A stretch of 64,000 nucleotides of DNA from Sulfuricurvum sp. PD_MW2 (GCF_002633015.1 NZ_NSIU01000002.1:62001-126000), one strand, 5' to 3'; shown: positions 17,723 through 27,352, counted from the first letter of the stretch. Translations and numbers: made by a program. Notes: a model not told the origin generated them from the letters alone.

Positions 17723-18601
17723 TTAGTGAACTTCTGACCAGATTTTGCGTTTCCACAAATATGCCAAGATAGCGAAGATGAACGTGTAAAGAAGAACCCA
17801 TACACCCAATGATTCGCGCTCAGCTTTTTTAGAGTCACCAATCTCTTCCATGTACGCAATAACTTCTTCTTGTGCTTTTTCGCTCAAACCAACACGTGGC
17901 ATTGAAGTCCCTTTAAGCAATAGCTGAGGGTCATTGATAAAGCTGTGAAGATAGTGTTCACCACGACTTTTGATGTATTGTGACAAATCAGGAGGCGTTG
18001 CACCCATATACGTTTTAATCGTATCTACCGGAGTAGCTGCTTCGATACCTGCGTATTTCATACTGTGACAACGTCCACATGCCGCTTCGAAAGTTGCTTT
18101 GTGTGCGTCTTTTCCTTCAGCTACTTTTGGAGCAATCGATTGCAAATACGCTACAACGTCCATGATCTCTTGTGGAGTCATCCAGTTGTACGACGGCATC
18201 GGGAATGCTTTACCGCTTTCCGGAGAATATTTGTGTTGCAAGTGCATTGCGCTTACAGGATCAAAAATAAAATTTGCCAAATAGTTTTTGTCATAAATAC
18301 GACCTGCTTGGCTCAAATCCGGTGGAACAACACCGTAACTTGCTGCGGCATCCGCGTTTGGCATAACCGCTGGGTGACCCGCTTTTTCAATCGCGTGACA
18401 TGCGATACAGTTTGCTTCTACAAGCACTTTACCGTTTTCAACGTTACCGGCAAGTTTTGTATCAACATTTTTTAGATCTTTAAACGAGAAGTCAGCCGGA
18501 GCCACTTCAGGATGCATTACGCTGTGAGCATACGGCTCAATTCCGTAGTAGGTAATGCCGACAAGAGCCATAATAACGGCTAAGATTTTAAACTCTTTCA
18601 T
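17723..18601 (-). CDS. petC: Di-heme cytochrome c1-type subunit of the bc1 complex
   Basis: A 292-residue membrane-anchored protein. It has two heme c sites, CIACH (Cys65, Cys68, His69) and CGRCH (Cys175, Cys178, His179), an N-terminal membrane signal (about 6-22), and a C-terminal anchor helix (about 268-286). This two-heme form replaces the mono-heme cytochrome c1 in Campylobacterota. Overlaps petB by one base. Confidence 0.93.
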   Translation of the reverse strand: MKEFKILAVIMALVGITYYGIEPYAHSVMHPEVAPADFSFKDLKNVDTKLAGNVENGKVLVEANCIACHAIEKAGHPAVMPNADAAASYGVVPPDLSQAGRIYDKNYLANFIFDPVSAMHLQHKYSPESGKAFPMPSYNWMTPQEIMDVVAYLQSIAPKVAEGKDAHKATFEAACGRCHSMKYAGIEAATPVDTIKTYMGATPPDLSQYIKSRGEHYLHSFINDPQLLLKGTSMPRVGLSEKAQEEVIAYMEEIGDSKKAERESLGVWVLLYTFIFAILAYLWKRKIWSEVH

Positions 18602-19851
18602 TATTTACCCTCCACTTTTTTCGCTTCTGCTTTAGTGATAAACGGCAAAGCAATGAACAACACTAGGAAAACAAGTGATGCCCAAAAACCAACCCATGCA
18701 TTTGGACCGGTTGGAGGCAATTTACCAAACTCTGTCAATACCATCAAGTCTGCCATCATCAACCAGAACCAATATTTGAAATACGGGCGTTGATTTGCAG
18801 GTTTAACCATTGGCGAACGATCCAACCATGGCAACAATACGAAAATGATGTTAGCAAAACCAAACGCCATTAAACCAAGATCTTTACCAGAGATACCTGC
18901 GATTTCGAAGAACCAACCACGCAATACTTCATAAGACCACAAGAAATACCACTCAGGGTAAATGTGTGCCGGAGTTTTAAGCCCGTCTGCTTTATCAAAG
19001 TTGATCGGATCCATTGCAAAACTGTAATGGAAGAAAACCAAATAGAAAAAGAACAACATAAAGAAACCGAGAACAAAGAAATCTTTTGACAAGAATACTG
19101 GCCAGAAAGGGACAACTTTAGACTCTTTTTTGTTTCCAGCAAGATATTTTTCCGCTTCTTCATCGAAATCGAAAAACTCACCATCTTCGTTGTTAACGTG
19201 TGGAAAACGGAGGGAATAAAAGTGGAATACGATCGCACCCAAAATTGCCAACGGAATCAATAATACGTGAAGCATAAAGAAACGGGTCAATGTAGAATCT
19301 GCAACATAGAAGTTACCGCGAATCCAAACAACCAGTTCATCACCGATTACCGGAATACCACCGAAAATCTCCGTAATAACGTACGCCGCCCAGTATGACA
19401 TTTGTCCCCATGGAAGCATATATCCGCTAAACCCTTCCGCTGAAAAAAGGACGAAAAGAAGCATACCTGAGATCCAGATCATTTCACGACCTTTTTTGTA
19501 TGAGCCGTAATAGATACCAGTAAACATGTGGATATAGATCACCAAGAAAACAACCGAAGCACCCACCGCGTGAATGTGTCGGAACAACCAACCGTACGCC
19601 ACTTCTTGCATGATAGTGTAGTTAACACTGTCAAACGCCATCGCAGCATCCGGTTTGTAATACATCAATAAGAAAATCCCTGAAACTAACAAGAATGTAA
19701 ACAATACGGTCAACAAAACACCCATTGCCCACAAGAAGTTGATATTTTTAGGAATCCAATATTCGGTCATCATCACTTTTGCAAAGTTGACTACACCTAA
19801 ACGCTGGTCAAACCACTCGAGCATCGAGTCTGCTTTTTTAAATTCTGCCAT
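18601..19851 (-). CDS. petB: Cytochrome b subunit of the bc1 complex
   Basis: A 416-residue integral membrane protein with about eight helices. Heme-ligand histidines are visible in GWLFRHIHAVGASVVF and LHVLLIPLAILGAIVFHFYSLR. The PEWYF motif of the quinol site is present (HIYPEWYFLWSYEVLRG). It oxidises menaquinol and passes electrons to the Rieske protein and cytochrome c1. Confidence 0.97.
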   Translation of the reverse strand: MAEFKKADSMLEWFDQRLGVVNFAKVMMTEYWIPKNINFLWAMGVLLTVLFTFLLVSGIFLLMYYKPDAAMAFDSVNYTIMQEVAYGWLFRHIHAVGASVVFLVIYIHMFTGIYYGSYKKGREMIWISGMLLFVLFSAEGFSGYMLPWGQMSYWAAYVITEIFGGIPVIGDELVVWIRGNFYVADSTLTRFFMLHVLLIPLAILGAIVFHFYSLRFPHVNNEDGEFFDFDEEAEKYLAGNKKESKVVPFWPVFLSKDFFVLGFFMLFFFYLVFFHYSFAMDPINFDKADGLKTPAHIYPEWYFLWSYEVLRGWFFEIAGISGKDLGLMAFGFANIIFVLLPWLDRSPMVKPANQRPYFKYWFWLMMADLMVLTEFGKLPPTGPNAWVGFWASLVFLVLFIALPFITKAEAKKVEGK

Positions 19852-19861
19852 CTCGCTCCCC

Positions 19862-20368
19862 TTACGCTTTCGCCGTCATTTTTTTGTATTCAGGACCTTC
19901 TTCACCAAGAACGAGTGTTACACCGTCGAGTTTGAAAGGAGGAATATCAAGAGGACGAGGTGGTGGTCCAAATGTTTGTTTACCATCAGCAGAGTACTCA
20001 CCGCCGTGACATGCACATTTAAACAATTTTTTATCGCCTTCATATCCAGGGATACAGCCAAGGTGTGTACAAAGACCGATCATAACGGAGAAGTAGTTTT
20101 CACCGATTTTGACACTGCGGCCATCTGTCGGTTTCATATCAGCCGTGTATTTTAGGATAAACACCGGTTTACCACGCCATACAACGACTTCTAATTTGTT
20201 GGCTTCCAAGCCTGATACGTCAACGGTTGTAAAACCGGCAGACATAACACTCGGAAGCGGATCCCATGTTTTCTTCATCGCGATGAGCGAGGCAATTCCC
20301 CCGACCGCTGCGACGGCACCAAAAGCTTTACCAATAAAGCCTCTTCTGCTTTCATCCATCATAGTCAT
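19862..20368 (-). CDS. petA: Rieske iron-sulfur subunit of the bc1 complex
   Basis: 168 residues with a twin-arginine-like N-terminus (SRRGFIGKA, 7-15) and a membrane anchor (about 15-31). The 2Fe-2S binding boxes are CTHLGC (Cys100, His102, Cys105) and CACHG (Cys118, Cys120, His121). It heads the petABC cluster. The upstream gap of 54 bases probably holds its promoter. Confidence 0.97.
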   Translation of the reverse strand: MTMMDESRRGFIGKAFGAVAAVGGIASLIAMKKTWDPLPSVMSAGFTTVDVSGLEANKLEVVVWRGKPVFILKYTADMKPTDGRSVKIGENYFSVMIGLCTHLGCIPGYEGDKKLFKCACHGGEYSADGKQTFGPPPRPLDIPPFKLDGVTLVLGEEGPEYKKMTAKA

Positions 20369-20422
20369 CTCACTTAATTTGGAAATTTAACTCCCCATAA
20401 TAAGTTAAAAAGGTTTAAGTTT

Positions 20423-21292
20423 CTATAAATTGAAAGTTTTTCTTATGAAATCGATTACTTTCATGTTACTTTTTTGTATTTCGTGATAATTATGTGATTT
20501 AGCTTCAGCAACCCCTTGTACAAGCGTTTCAGAGGAAAAATTTTCTACAATAGGGATCGATAAATTTCTAAAAAACGGGATGAAATCTTTGCTGTAATCG
20601 GGGCGTTGAAGATAGATCGGTTTCCCACCAGCGGCTAAGTTTTGGAGGACTGCTTGAGGCGAAGATGTAATTAATACATTACTTTTACGAATAATATTTT
20701 CGTATTCTTCAGCGTCATGAATGGCTGTAAAACTCTCACTTAATTTTTTTTCATACCCTAAAAAGTGGTAAAACCCCATCAGCAATTCTGCATTGAGAGA
20801 TTTAAAAATATGTTTGTTTTTTTCCAAATCTTTTTCATAATCATCATCACCGAAAAAAAGTGTTAACGGAATCGTTTTGGGGATTGGATCGAAATAGTGT
20901 TCACCGATAACAACACCCTTACAAATTCCCTCGCCTTCCAAATACGGTGAAATCAAAAATTCATTTTCATGCTTTGATTCCTCTGGATCATCACTGATTC
21001 GGATAAACGTTGAAAAAAACTTCGTCATATCATCCAATAAAATCGGATTGGCTTCCGCAGAATCAAAAATCATTTTATCGCCGTGTTCAGCAATTTGTGG
21101 AATATTGCGGACAACGTCGACCCCAACAGAACGCTTGATTCCAAACTCTTTTGCCTCGGCAGCGATTCGAAAATCAGAACACAACAACGTGATATCAATC
21201 TCTTTTTGAAGCTCTTTGACAATAGCAACTGCTCGATGAAACCGATCCAATCCGATACGGTGACCCGTATGGACATAATAAAAATAACGCAT
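20423..21292 (-). CDS. Predicted GT-B-type glycosyltransferase-like protein
   Basis: The 289 residues resemble the MurG/PseG-like GT-B fold: an N-terminal HTGHRIGLDRFHRAVAIVKEL, and a C-terminal nucleotide-sugar site-like segment (SNVLITSSPQAVLQNLAAGGKPIYLQ, about 207-232). No signal peptide is visible. The donor and acceptor are unknown. It lies between mnmG and petA and has no obvious link to either. Confidence 0.5.
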   Translation of the reverse strand: MRYFYYVHTGHRIGLDRFHRAVAIVKELQKEIDITLLCSDFRIAAEAKEFGIKRSVGVDVVRNIPQIAEHGDKMIFDSAEANPILLDDMTKFFSTFIRISDDPEESKHENEFLISPYLEGEGICKGVVIGEHYFDPIPKTIPLTLFFGDDDYEKDLEKNKHIFKSLNAELLMGFYHFLGYEKKLSESFTAIHDAEEYENIIRKSNVLITSSPQAVLQNLAAGGKPIYLQRPDYSKDFIPFFRNLSIPIVENFSSETLVQGVAEAKSHNYHEIQKSNMKVIDFIRKTFNL

Positions 21293-21305
21293 AATAGAGT
21301 TTCCT

Positions 21306-23180
21306 TTAGTTTTTACGTTGCGCCATTTTGATATAAATGTGCAAAATATCGAGTGCAGCGGGGGTCATACCCGAAATCTGCGATGCCGCCTGCAATGTTG
21401 GCGGATTAAACGTGTAAAGTTTGTCCACAATCTCATTGGAAAGCCCTGAAACGGAACGGAAATCAAACCCTTCCGGGATCGCGATGTGGAGCATCTTGTT
21501 CATCCGCTCAATATCATCACTTTGTTTCTCAACGTAACGTGCATATTTGGCTTCGATCAAAATCTGCTCTTGGATATAGGGATCAAGTTCTCCAAAACTT
21601 GGGATAAGAGTGATCAATTTTGACAAATCAAAACTTTTACGTGATACGAGCTGCATCGCAGTGAGTTTATCGCTGATGTGTTCTTCCTCGATCGAGGCTA
21701 AAAAGGCCAAGAACTCTTTGTTCGGTGTGTAGATCGTCTCTTCAAGAAGCTTCAGCCCTTCTGCAATTTGAGTCCGTTTTGTCTCGATCCGCTCCATCTG
21801 CTCATCACTGATCAGTCCAAGTGCATGACCGTATTTTCCAAGACGCAAATCGGCCGTCTCTTCACGAAGAAGGAGCCGATACTCGGCGCGGGAAGTGAAC
21901 ATACGGTAAGGCTCTTTTGTCCCTTTGGTCACCAGATCATCAATCAATACTCCGATATAAGCCTCATCACGACGTAAAACCAGCGGCTCTTTGCCTTGCA
22001 ATGACAATGCCGCATTAATACCTGCCATCATCCCCTGAGCCGCCGCCTCTTCGTATCCCGTGGTACCGTTGAGCTGTCCTGCACAATAAAGATTTTTGAC
22101 TTTTTTTGTCTCCAATGTGTGTTTGAGCTCCGTCGGATCGACGTAATCGTATTCGATCGCATAGCCGTAACGGACGATTTTCGCGTTCTCCATCCCTTGT
22201 ACCGAATGGATCATGGCACGTTGTACATCCGGCGGGAGCGAAGTGGACATACCGTTGATGTAACACTCGGTATTCTCTGCCGTCTGCGGTTCGATAAAGA
22301 GGTGGTGACGCTCTTTGTCACGAAAACGGTTGATTTTATCCTCGATACTCGGACAATAGCGTGGCCCAACTCCCTCGATTTGTCCCGTAAACAACGGTGC
22401 GCGGTGAAAGTTCCCTTCAATCAAATTGTGGGTCTCTTCGTTCGTATAAGCGATATAACAGGGAAGCTGTTTTTTGGTACGGGCAAACTCATCCCTATCG
22501 GTACGGAAACTAAACGGTGCAGGTAGTTCATCCCCGTCTTGAATCTCCATGACGCTAAAGTCAATCGATGAGCTATCGATACGCGGACAGGTTCCTGTTT
22601 TGAGCCGTCCGACATTGAGTCCCGCTTCGCGTAGTGAATCGGTCAGGCCTTTGGCGGGAAACTCACCAAAACGTCCCGCTTCTTGGGTAATCTCTCCGAT
22701 ATGGACAACCCCGTTGAGAAATGTTCCCGTCGTTAAAATCACTCTTTTAGCCCGATATTCGTTGAGCAAGTGGGTACGTACACCAACCACTGTAGCATCT
22801 TCAATGATGAGAGATGTCACGGTTTCTTGGATCAGCGACATATTGGGAGTCGTGAGGATCGTATTTCGTGCAAGCACACGGTAGCGATCCATATCGATTT
22901 GTGCACGGCTACCTCGAACGGCCGGTCCTTTGGTGATATTGAGAATACGAAACTGTATTCCCGCGGAGTCGGTCAACAATCCCATTTCACCGCCGAGCGC
23001 GTCAAGTTCACGGACCAAATGCCCTTTTGCCAAACCGCCGACGGCAGGGTTACAGCTCGTCGCCCCCACCTGCTCGGCTAAAATAGAGACCATCAAGGTA
23101 TTGTGCCCCATACGGGCAGAAGCGAGTGCGGCTTCGATTCCGGCGTGTCCTCCGCCGACGACAATTACATCATATTCCAT
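21306..23180 (-). CDS. mnmG: tRNA uridine-5-carboxymethylaminomethyl modification enzyme
   Basis: A 624-residue FAD protein that with MnmE modifies the wobble uridine of several tRNAs. It begins [20 protein letters not shown], the Rossmann FAD site, and has the [12 protein letters not shown] and [12 protein letters not shown] motifs. The C-terminal helical domain ends in [19 protein letters not shown] -10 box lies about 36 bases upstream of the ATG. Confidence 0.98.
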   Translation of the reverse strand: MEYDVIVVGGGHAGIEAALASARMGHNTLMVSILAEQVGATSCNPAVGGLAKGHLVRELDALGGEMGLLTDSAGIQFRILNITKGPAVRGSRAQIDMDRYRVLARNTILTTPNMSLIQETVTSLIIEDATVVGVRTHLLNEYRAKRVILTTGTFLNGVVHIGEITQEAGRFGEFPAKGLTDSLREAGLNVGRLKTGTCPRIDSSSIDFSVMEIQDGDELPAPFSFRTDRDEFARTKKQLPCYIAYTNEETHNLIEGNFHRAPLFTGQIEGVGPRYCPSIEDKINRFRDKERHHLFIEPQTAENTECYINGMSTSLPPDVQRAMIHSVQGMENAKIVRYGYAIEYDYVDPTELKHTLETKKVKNLYCAGQLNGTTGYEEAAAQGMMAGINAALSLQGKEPLVLRRDEAYIGVLIDDLVTKGTKEPYRMFTSRAEYRLLLREETADLRLGKYGHALGLISDEQMERIETKRTQIAEGLKLLEETIYTPNKEFLAFLASIEEEHISDKLTAMQLVSRKSFDLSKLITLIPSFGELDPYIQEQILIEAKYARYVEKQSDDIERMNKMLHIAIPEGFDFRSVSGLSNEIVDKLYTFNPPTLQAASQISGMTPAALDILHIYIKMAQRKN

Positions 23181-23215
23181 AGTTTTATACTTCTTTATAT
23201 CATTCTTTAGGTGTA

Positions 23216-23221
23216 ATTATA
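23216..23221 (-). promoter_or_regulatory. -10 box for mnmG
   Basis: The minus strand reads TATAAT about 36 bases upstream of mnmG. The 122-base gap to the divergent small gene also holds TACAAT on the plus strand (23266-23271), a possible promoter for that gene. Confidence 0.5.
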
Positions 23222-23302
23222 GCTTCTCATGTTGAAACCTATAAAAAGAGAAAGGAAAAATACTCTACAATTAAGCAAAACTTTTGATGAGTAGTGATTG
23301 CC

Positions 23303-23500
23303 ATGAATAACGACAAAACCCTTACATTGGAAGAGATGCTGAAAAATTACAGCCCTGAGCCTTTGGAATACGATCCTGAAATTGATGGTGGCAGTGAGCA
23401 CCTGATTCGAGAAGATCTCCTCAAAAAGAAAGAGGAACTCAAAGACGTTGTAACCAAACTTAAAGAAAAACAGCGTGAGATGAGAAAAGTGCGTCGTTAA
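23303..23500 (+). CDS. Small charged helical protein of unknown function
   Basis: 65 residues from the ATG at 23303 (a GTG nine bases upstream is less likely). The C-terminal half is a highly charged helix, probably coiled coil (KKKEELKDVVTKLKEKQREM). It has no cysteine and no membrane segment. It is upstream of the Sel1 gene by 44 bases. Confidence 0.6.
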   Translation: MNNDKTLTLEEMLKNYSPEPLEYDPEIDGGSEHLIREDLLKKKEELKDVVTKLKEKQREMRKVRR

Positions 23501-23544
23501 GGCCGCCTCGCTATAATCACCAAAAACAAAACCGAGGTACTTGA

Positions 23545-24228
23545 ATGCTTCAAAATGCATTTGACGCTTTTAACAACAGGGAATATGCAAAAGCCCTTGA
23601 ACTATTTGAAACACTTGCGCTCCAAAACAACCCTACCGCACTCTCTTCGCTGGGGTATATGCATCAAAAAGGTCTTGGGGTAGAGCCCTCATCTGAACGT
23701 GCGTTTCATCTCTATACGCAAGCTGCAGAGTTAAACGAACCCGCCGCCCTTTATAATCTCGCACTCATGTATGCCGATGGCGTCGTAGCGCCTCATGATC
23801 AGTTCAAATCGTACGAGTTGATGCTCCGTGCGGCGGTTCTCGAATTTCCTCAGGCACAGTTTGAAACGGCTCTGGCACTGGAACGAGGTCTTGGATGTGT
23901 ACAAAATTTCTCTGAAGCGGCATTCTGGTACGAAGAAGCAGCAAAACGGGGTAATGCAAACGCGTTTAATAACCTCGGTGTTCTCTACAAAGAGGGACAC
24001 GGGGTTCTGCAAGACTATCCTAGAGCTTTTATCTGCTTCTCACGTGCGGCAAATGCCAATCTCGCCGAAGGGCAATACAATCTCGGACTGATGTACGATC
24101 AGGGACTGGGGTGTGAGATGAATAACGATACGGCGCTGGAGTGGTGCCGAAAAGCCGCCTATAACGGCCACGAAAAAGCCAAAGGAATTATCAGGACTTT
24201 GCAAGAAGAGGGTAAAATTGTATTTTAA
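23545..24228 (+). CDS. Sel1-repeat protein
   Basis: 227 residues with about five Sel1-like repeats with the pattern A-x-x-x-L-G-x-x-Y-x-x-G-x-G-V (for example around 31-46, 104-119, 141-154, 172-189). No signal peptide is visible, so it is probably cytoplasmic, unlike many exported Sel1 proteins. Sel1 repeats mediate protein contacts. It is cotranscribed with ribE (12 bases downstream). Confidence 0.8.
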   Translation: MLQNAFDAFNNREYAKALELFETLALQNNPTALSSLGYMHQKGLGVEPSSERAFHLYTQAAELNEPAALYNLALMYADGVVAPHDQFKSYELMLRAAVLEFPQAQFETALALERGLGCVQNFSEAAFWYEEAAKRGNANAFNNLGVLYKEGHGVLQDYPRAFICFSRAANANLAEGQYNLGLMYDQGLGCEMNNDTALEWCRKAAYNGHEKAKGIIRTLQEEGKIVF

Positions 24229-24240
24229 CAAAGGGGAACT

Positions 24241-24858
24241 ATGTTTACAGGATTAATTCGGGAGATGGCAAAGGTGAAAAGCTTTGGAAGGAATCGATTA
24301 TCCCTCAAAGCCGCACATAAACCTTCACTCGGCGATTCCATTGCCATCAACGGTACCTGTCTCTCGGTTGTGAGCATCGAATCCGATGGATTCAGCGTCG
24401 AACTTTCTCCCGAAACCCTAAAACATATTGCTACAGAAAAACTAAATGGCTTTGTGCACATCGAACCCGCGATGATGATGGGAGATCGTTTTGAAGGGCA
24501 TATCGTCCAAGGGCATATCGATACAATCGGCACTGTACGCTCTATCACCGATAACGGTAACAGTTATGACGTTGTCGTTGATATCGATCCCGAGTTTATC
24601 CCCCTCATCCCCCCAAAAGGGTCTATTACCATTGATGGAGTAAGCCTCACGGTCAATGATGTCTATGATGATGCTTTCCGTCTCACCATCATCCCGATCA
24701 CCATGCGTGAAACCCTCTTCGGTACTTATAAAAAAGGGACGCGGGTCAATATCGAAACCGACGTATTTGCCCGCTATATACGCCATATTCTAGGAAGCAC
24801 CGCAAAATCGAAAAAAATCGGCTGGGAAGAGATTGAACGAATTCAATCGCTATACTAA
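24241..24858 (+). CDS. ribE: Riboflavin synthase alpha subunit
   Basis: The dismutase that makes riboflavin from two lumazine molecules. Its 205 residues form two similar lumazine-binding beta-barrels, with MFTGLIREMAKV at the start, DSIAINGTCLSVVSI in the first and GSITIDGVSLTVNDV in the second half, and GHIVQGHIDTIG between. It overlaps a small minus-strand gene by 4 bases at its end. In E. coli the gene is called ribC or ribE. Confidence 0.97.
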   Translation: MFTGLIREMAKVKSFGRNRLSLKAAHKPSLGDSIAINGTCLSVVSIESDGFSVELSPETLKHIATEKLNGFVHIEPAMMMGDRFEGHIVQGHIDTIGTVRSITDNGNSYDVVVDIDPEFIPLIPPKGSITIDGVSLTVNDVYDDAFRLTIIPITMRETLFGTYKKGTRVNIETDVFARYIRHILGSTAKSKKIGWEEIERIQSLY

Positions 24859-25028
24859 CAATCTCTTTCCCCGCCAAAAATACACCGACCGTTTTTAATC
24901 AATTTACGAATCAGAAAAAATAGCGCAATAGCAGCAATCACTCCGCTTCCAATCGCTTGAACCATGAGCGCTTTGGTATAAAAAACATAAGTTGCAATTA
25001 CAAATAAAACAGTTAGAATAAAACACAT
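24855..25028 (-). CDS. 57-residue membrane microprotein
   Basis: A short ORF with a very good ribosome site (GGAGGG 5 bases before the ATG at 25028). It encodes two hydrophobic stretches (about 2-18 and 24-40), then a basic-acidic tail with two cysteines (RKLIKNGRCIFGGERDC). It overlaps the ribE end by 4 bases and is divergent from the membrane gene at 25048, with 19 bases between start codons. No family is recognised. Confidence 0.6.
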   Translation of the reverse strand: MCFILTVLFVIATYVFYTKALMVQAIGSGVIAAIALFFLIRKLIKNGRCIFGGERDC

Positions 25029-25047
25029 TGTTCCCTCCGGAGAGATT
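25029..25047. promoter_or_regulatory. Shared palindromic ribosome-binding site
   Basis: The 19 bases between two divergent start codons contain the palindrome CTCCGGAG (25034-25041). It gives a GGAG on both strands, 5-7 bases before each start codon. There is no room for promoters between the genes. Confidence 0.6.
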
Positions 25048-25350
25048 ATGAAAATTGAATCGATTATGATGATTGCGTTTATCGGCGGACTTGGACTCGC
25101 CGTTTGGAAGTTATACTATTTTTTCCCTACAAAGCGGCTTGCCGATGATGATACCACTCCTGAGTCAGTCGAACTCTTAGAGCGGATAATGATCGAATCG
25201 TACCACGAGGGGATCAGCCATTCCGAACTCTACACAGCGATGCAAGCTCATAGCGATTTTGATCCCGAACACTTCTGGCGTTTTAACGAAAACCGTCTCC
25301 GCCACCTCATCGAACACTACCGATTTAAAAATCCTGATTTTCGTCTCTAA
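25048..25350 (+). CDS. Small membrane-anchored protein of unknown function
   Basis: 100 residues. An N-terminal hydrophobic segment (about 5-28) anchors it, followed by an acidic soluble part with several His and Glu (EHFWRFNENRLRHLIEHYRF near 80-95). No known motif. Its 3' end overlaps the convergent MnmC-type gene by 26 bases. Confidence 0.65.
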   Translation: MKIESIMMIAFIGGLGLAVWKLYYFFPTKRLADDDTTPESVELLERIMIESYHEGISHSELYTAMQAHSDFDPEHFWRFNENRLRHLIEHYRFKNPDFRL

Positions 25351-26071
25351 GGCTTTGGGCATTAGGATTACATTTTATCTTATGTTCCATATCGACTTTC
25401 TCATACCTCTCCAAAATGCGTCGTGATGCTATCGTTGCATTCCGATACCTCTCGCCTGAATTGAGATAGACATTAAAACCGTTTTCATAGAGAGCCAGTC
25501 GTGTGGAGAGTGCTGTCGAATAGGTCGTAACTATGCCATCCTCCCCAATCAGTCGTGCGATATCGGCAAAATATTCACGGGTCCAGAGGATCGGGTTTGT
25601 TTGGGGACTAAAAGCATCCTGATAACACACATCCCATTCCCCCTCCAACGCTCTCATCGCAACACGCGCATCGATAATATCGACCGTAATTTGCGTCCGC
25701 TCGTCCTCATATCCGCCAAGAGTAGCAATGTCAGTAATGATATTTCGGTAGGGCTCAAAGATCTCGGGATAGGGGAAATCGACAAGGGAAGCAACCAGTT
25801 CACCGTCCAGTTCCGGAGAATAGATCTCTAAGGTCGTATCCGGATAATAGGTATCGCGCCAATAGAGGCTAAGAAGTGTATTAAATCCCAAACCGAAACA
25901 GATATCTATAAGTCGAAGATGATCTTTTTTGGCATGGATCTCAAAAGCGGGTTCGATGTGTTTTTTGAGCGATTCGTTCAGCGCACCGTCTTTAGTCGAA
26001 TGATAATGCTCGTCATATTGAGGAGAATACGCCGTATAACTTCCATCATCGCTTTGAACCCATCTCTTCAT
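25325..26071 (-). CDS. mnmC: MnmC-type tRNA methyltransferase (DUF752)
   Basis: 248 residues matching the methyltransferase half of MnmC, which finishes mnm5s2U at the tRNA wobble position. The SAM motif is DICFGLGFNTLLSL (56-69) and the family motif DAFSPQTNPILWT (about 149-161) is present. The FAD oxidase half of E. coli MnmC is missing, as in other one-domain homologues. It is the last gene of the luxS transcript and shares its pathway with mnmG. Confidence 0.88.
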   Translation of the reverse strand: MKRWVQSDDGSYTAYSPQYDEHYHSTKDGALNESLKKHIEPAFEIHAKKDHLRLIDICFGLGFNTLLSLYWRDTYYPDTTLEIYSPELDGELVASLVDFPYPEIFEPYRNIITDIATLGGYEDERTQITVDIIDARVAMRALEGEWDVCYQDAFSPQTNPILWTREYFADIARLIGEDGIVTTYSTALSTRLALYENGFNVYLNSGERYRNATIASRRILERYEKVDMEHKIKCNPNAQSLRDENQDF

Positions 26072-26547
26072 AATCCTTTACCCCACATGTGCATCTTCTT
26101 TCCGATAACTACCTCATACCCATCGATCAGGTCGGTGATCGCGTTAATCGCCCGAAATTCCGCTTCATCGAGTAGTGATTCGATCTCAGCAATACCCATA
26201 GAACCGTTTTTTTGAACAATAATAATTTCACAAGCGTTGAGCAAACTCCGATAAATCAACTCCAAAAATTTCTGTGGAGATTCATGCAAGTGCAATACAT
26301 CCTGTACGATCACGGCGGCGTAATCACGGGGAACCCCTCCGGCAGGAGAGCGGTAATCTTTAATCGTGAAGGTTTTATGAAATGATGGATGTATTAGGGG
26401 GAGGTGTTCTCCCGGAAAGAATGAAAAATCAACCACTCCTTCATAAGGAGCAAAAAAATCTCCCAACTCCTCAGACAAAGAGTCACAATGACTCGTTGCC
26501 ACCATAATTTTGGTATGGGGGGTGGGATGGAGAAGCGAGGTAATCAT
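26068..26547 (-). CDS. Methyltransferase-like protein without a recognisable SAM motif
   Basis: 159 residues. The C-terminal part has the YAAVIVQDVLHLHESPQKFL and NACEIIIVQKNG pattern seen in late strands of class I methyltransferases, but the glycine-rich motif I is missing. It may be a degenerate or non-enzymatic partner. Both ends overlap its neighbours by 4 bases, so it is tightly coupled to luxS and the MnmC gene. Confidence 0.55.
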   Translation of the reverse strand: MITSLLHPTPHTKIMVATSHCDSLSEELGDFFAPYEGVVDFSFFPGEHLPLIHPSFHKTFTIKDYRSPAGGVPRDYAAVIVQDVLHLHESPQKFLELIYRSLLNACEIIIVQKNGSMGIAEIESLLDEAEFRAINAITDLIDGYEVVIGKKMHMWGKGL

Positions 26548-26846
26548 AATGACAAATCGTGCAACTCACGGAAAAGATAGGCTTCAACAATATCATCGAT
26601 TGTTTTTTGAAAATGGGCAACCAATACCATCATCTGCTGATCGAGAAACTCCATAACAGGTTCATAGTTATTCGTCACGATAACAGCGTCGCACAATGTT
26701 TCTATTTCGGAACGACACTGATAAAAATTGATCTCGATGACACGCCCCTCTTCGATCTCTACCGTCGCCCAATAGCTTGCGGATAAAATACCGGTAAGTT
26801 CAGATTCCTGAGTATCGTCACCATCCATTGGCAACAAAAGGAGCAT
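26544..26846 (-). CDS. Hypothetical acidic protein in the luxS operon
   Basis: 100 residues, acidic, no signal peptide and no recognised motif. It has one CRSEIETLC pair of cysteines. Its start overlaps the luxS stop by one base and its stop overlaps the next gene by 4, so it is translated in a coupled operon with luxS. Confidence 0.6.
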   Translation of the reverse strand: MLLLLPMDGDDTQESELTGILSASYWATVEIEEGRVIEINFYQCRSEIETLCDAVIVTNNYEPVMEFLDQQMMVLVAHFQKTIDDIVEAYLFRELHDLSL

Positions 26847-27352
26847 TATTTTTCTACCTTCGAAAGGTCAAGGGATAATGCTTCGTTATCCATGATATCG
26901 ATATCACGGCGAAGTACTTCGGTCGCGATCGCTTTGGCATCTTCCAAAGAGTGCATGGTGTAGGTACCGCATTGATAGACGTTGAGTTCAGGAATATCGT
27001 CTTGGCACTTGACTTCCAAAATATCTTTCATCGACGCTTCCCACGCATCGGCAACTGTCTCTTCGCTCGGGGTACCAATCACCGACATATAAAATCCGGT
27101 TCGGCATCCCATCGGAGAGATATCGATAATCTCGGTACTCTCTGAGTTGAGATGATCCCTCATAAATCCGGCAAACAAATGCTCCAACGTATGAATCCCC
27201 TCAGGAGAGAGGGTCTTTTCATTCGGTTTGACAAAACGTAAATCAAATACCGTGATATCGTCCCCTTTTGGGGTCTTCATCCCTTTTGCACGGCGAACGG
27301 CAGGAGCGGGCATAATGGTGTGATCGACACAAAAACTGTCAAGTAATGGCAT
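26846..27352 (-). CDS. luxS: S-ribosylhomocysteine lyase
   Basis: This cleaves S-ribosylhomocysteine to homocysteine and DPD, the precursor of autoinducer 2. Metal ligands His54, His58 and Cys128 are present, as is catalytic Cys83 in GCRTGFYM. The 168-residue length fits. It is the first of four coupled genes ending with the MnmC-type methyltransferase gene, and divergent from a class II aldolase gene. Confidence 0.98.
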   Translation of the reverse strand: MPLLDSFCVDHTIMPAPAVRRAKGMKTPKGDDITVFDLRFVKPNEKTLSPEGIHTLEHLFAGFMRDHLNSESTEIIDISPMGCRTGFYMSVIGTPSEETVADAWEASMKDILEVKCQDDIPELNVYQCGTYTMHSLEDAKAIATEVLRRDIDIMDNEALSLDLSKVEK

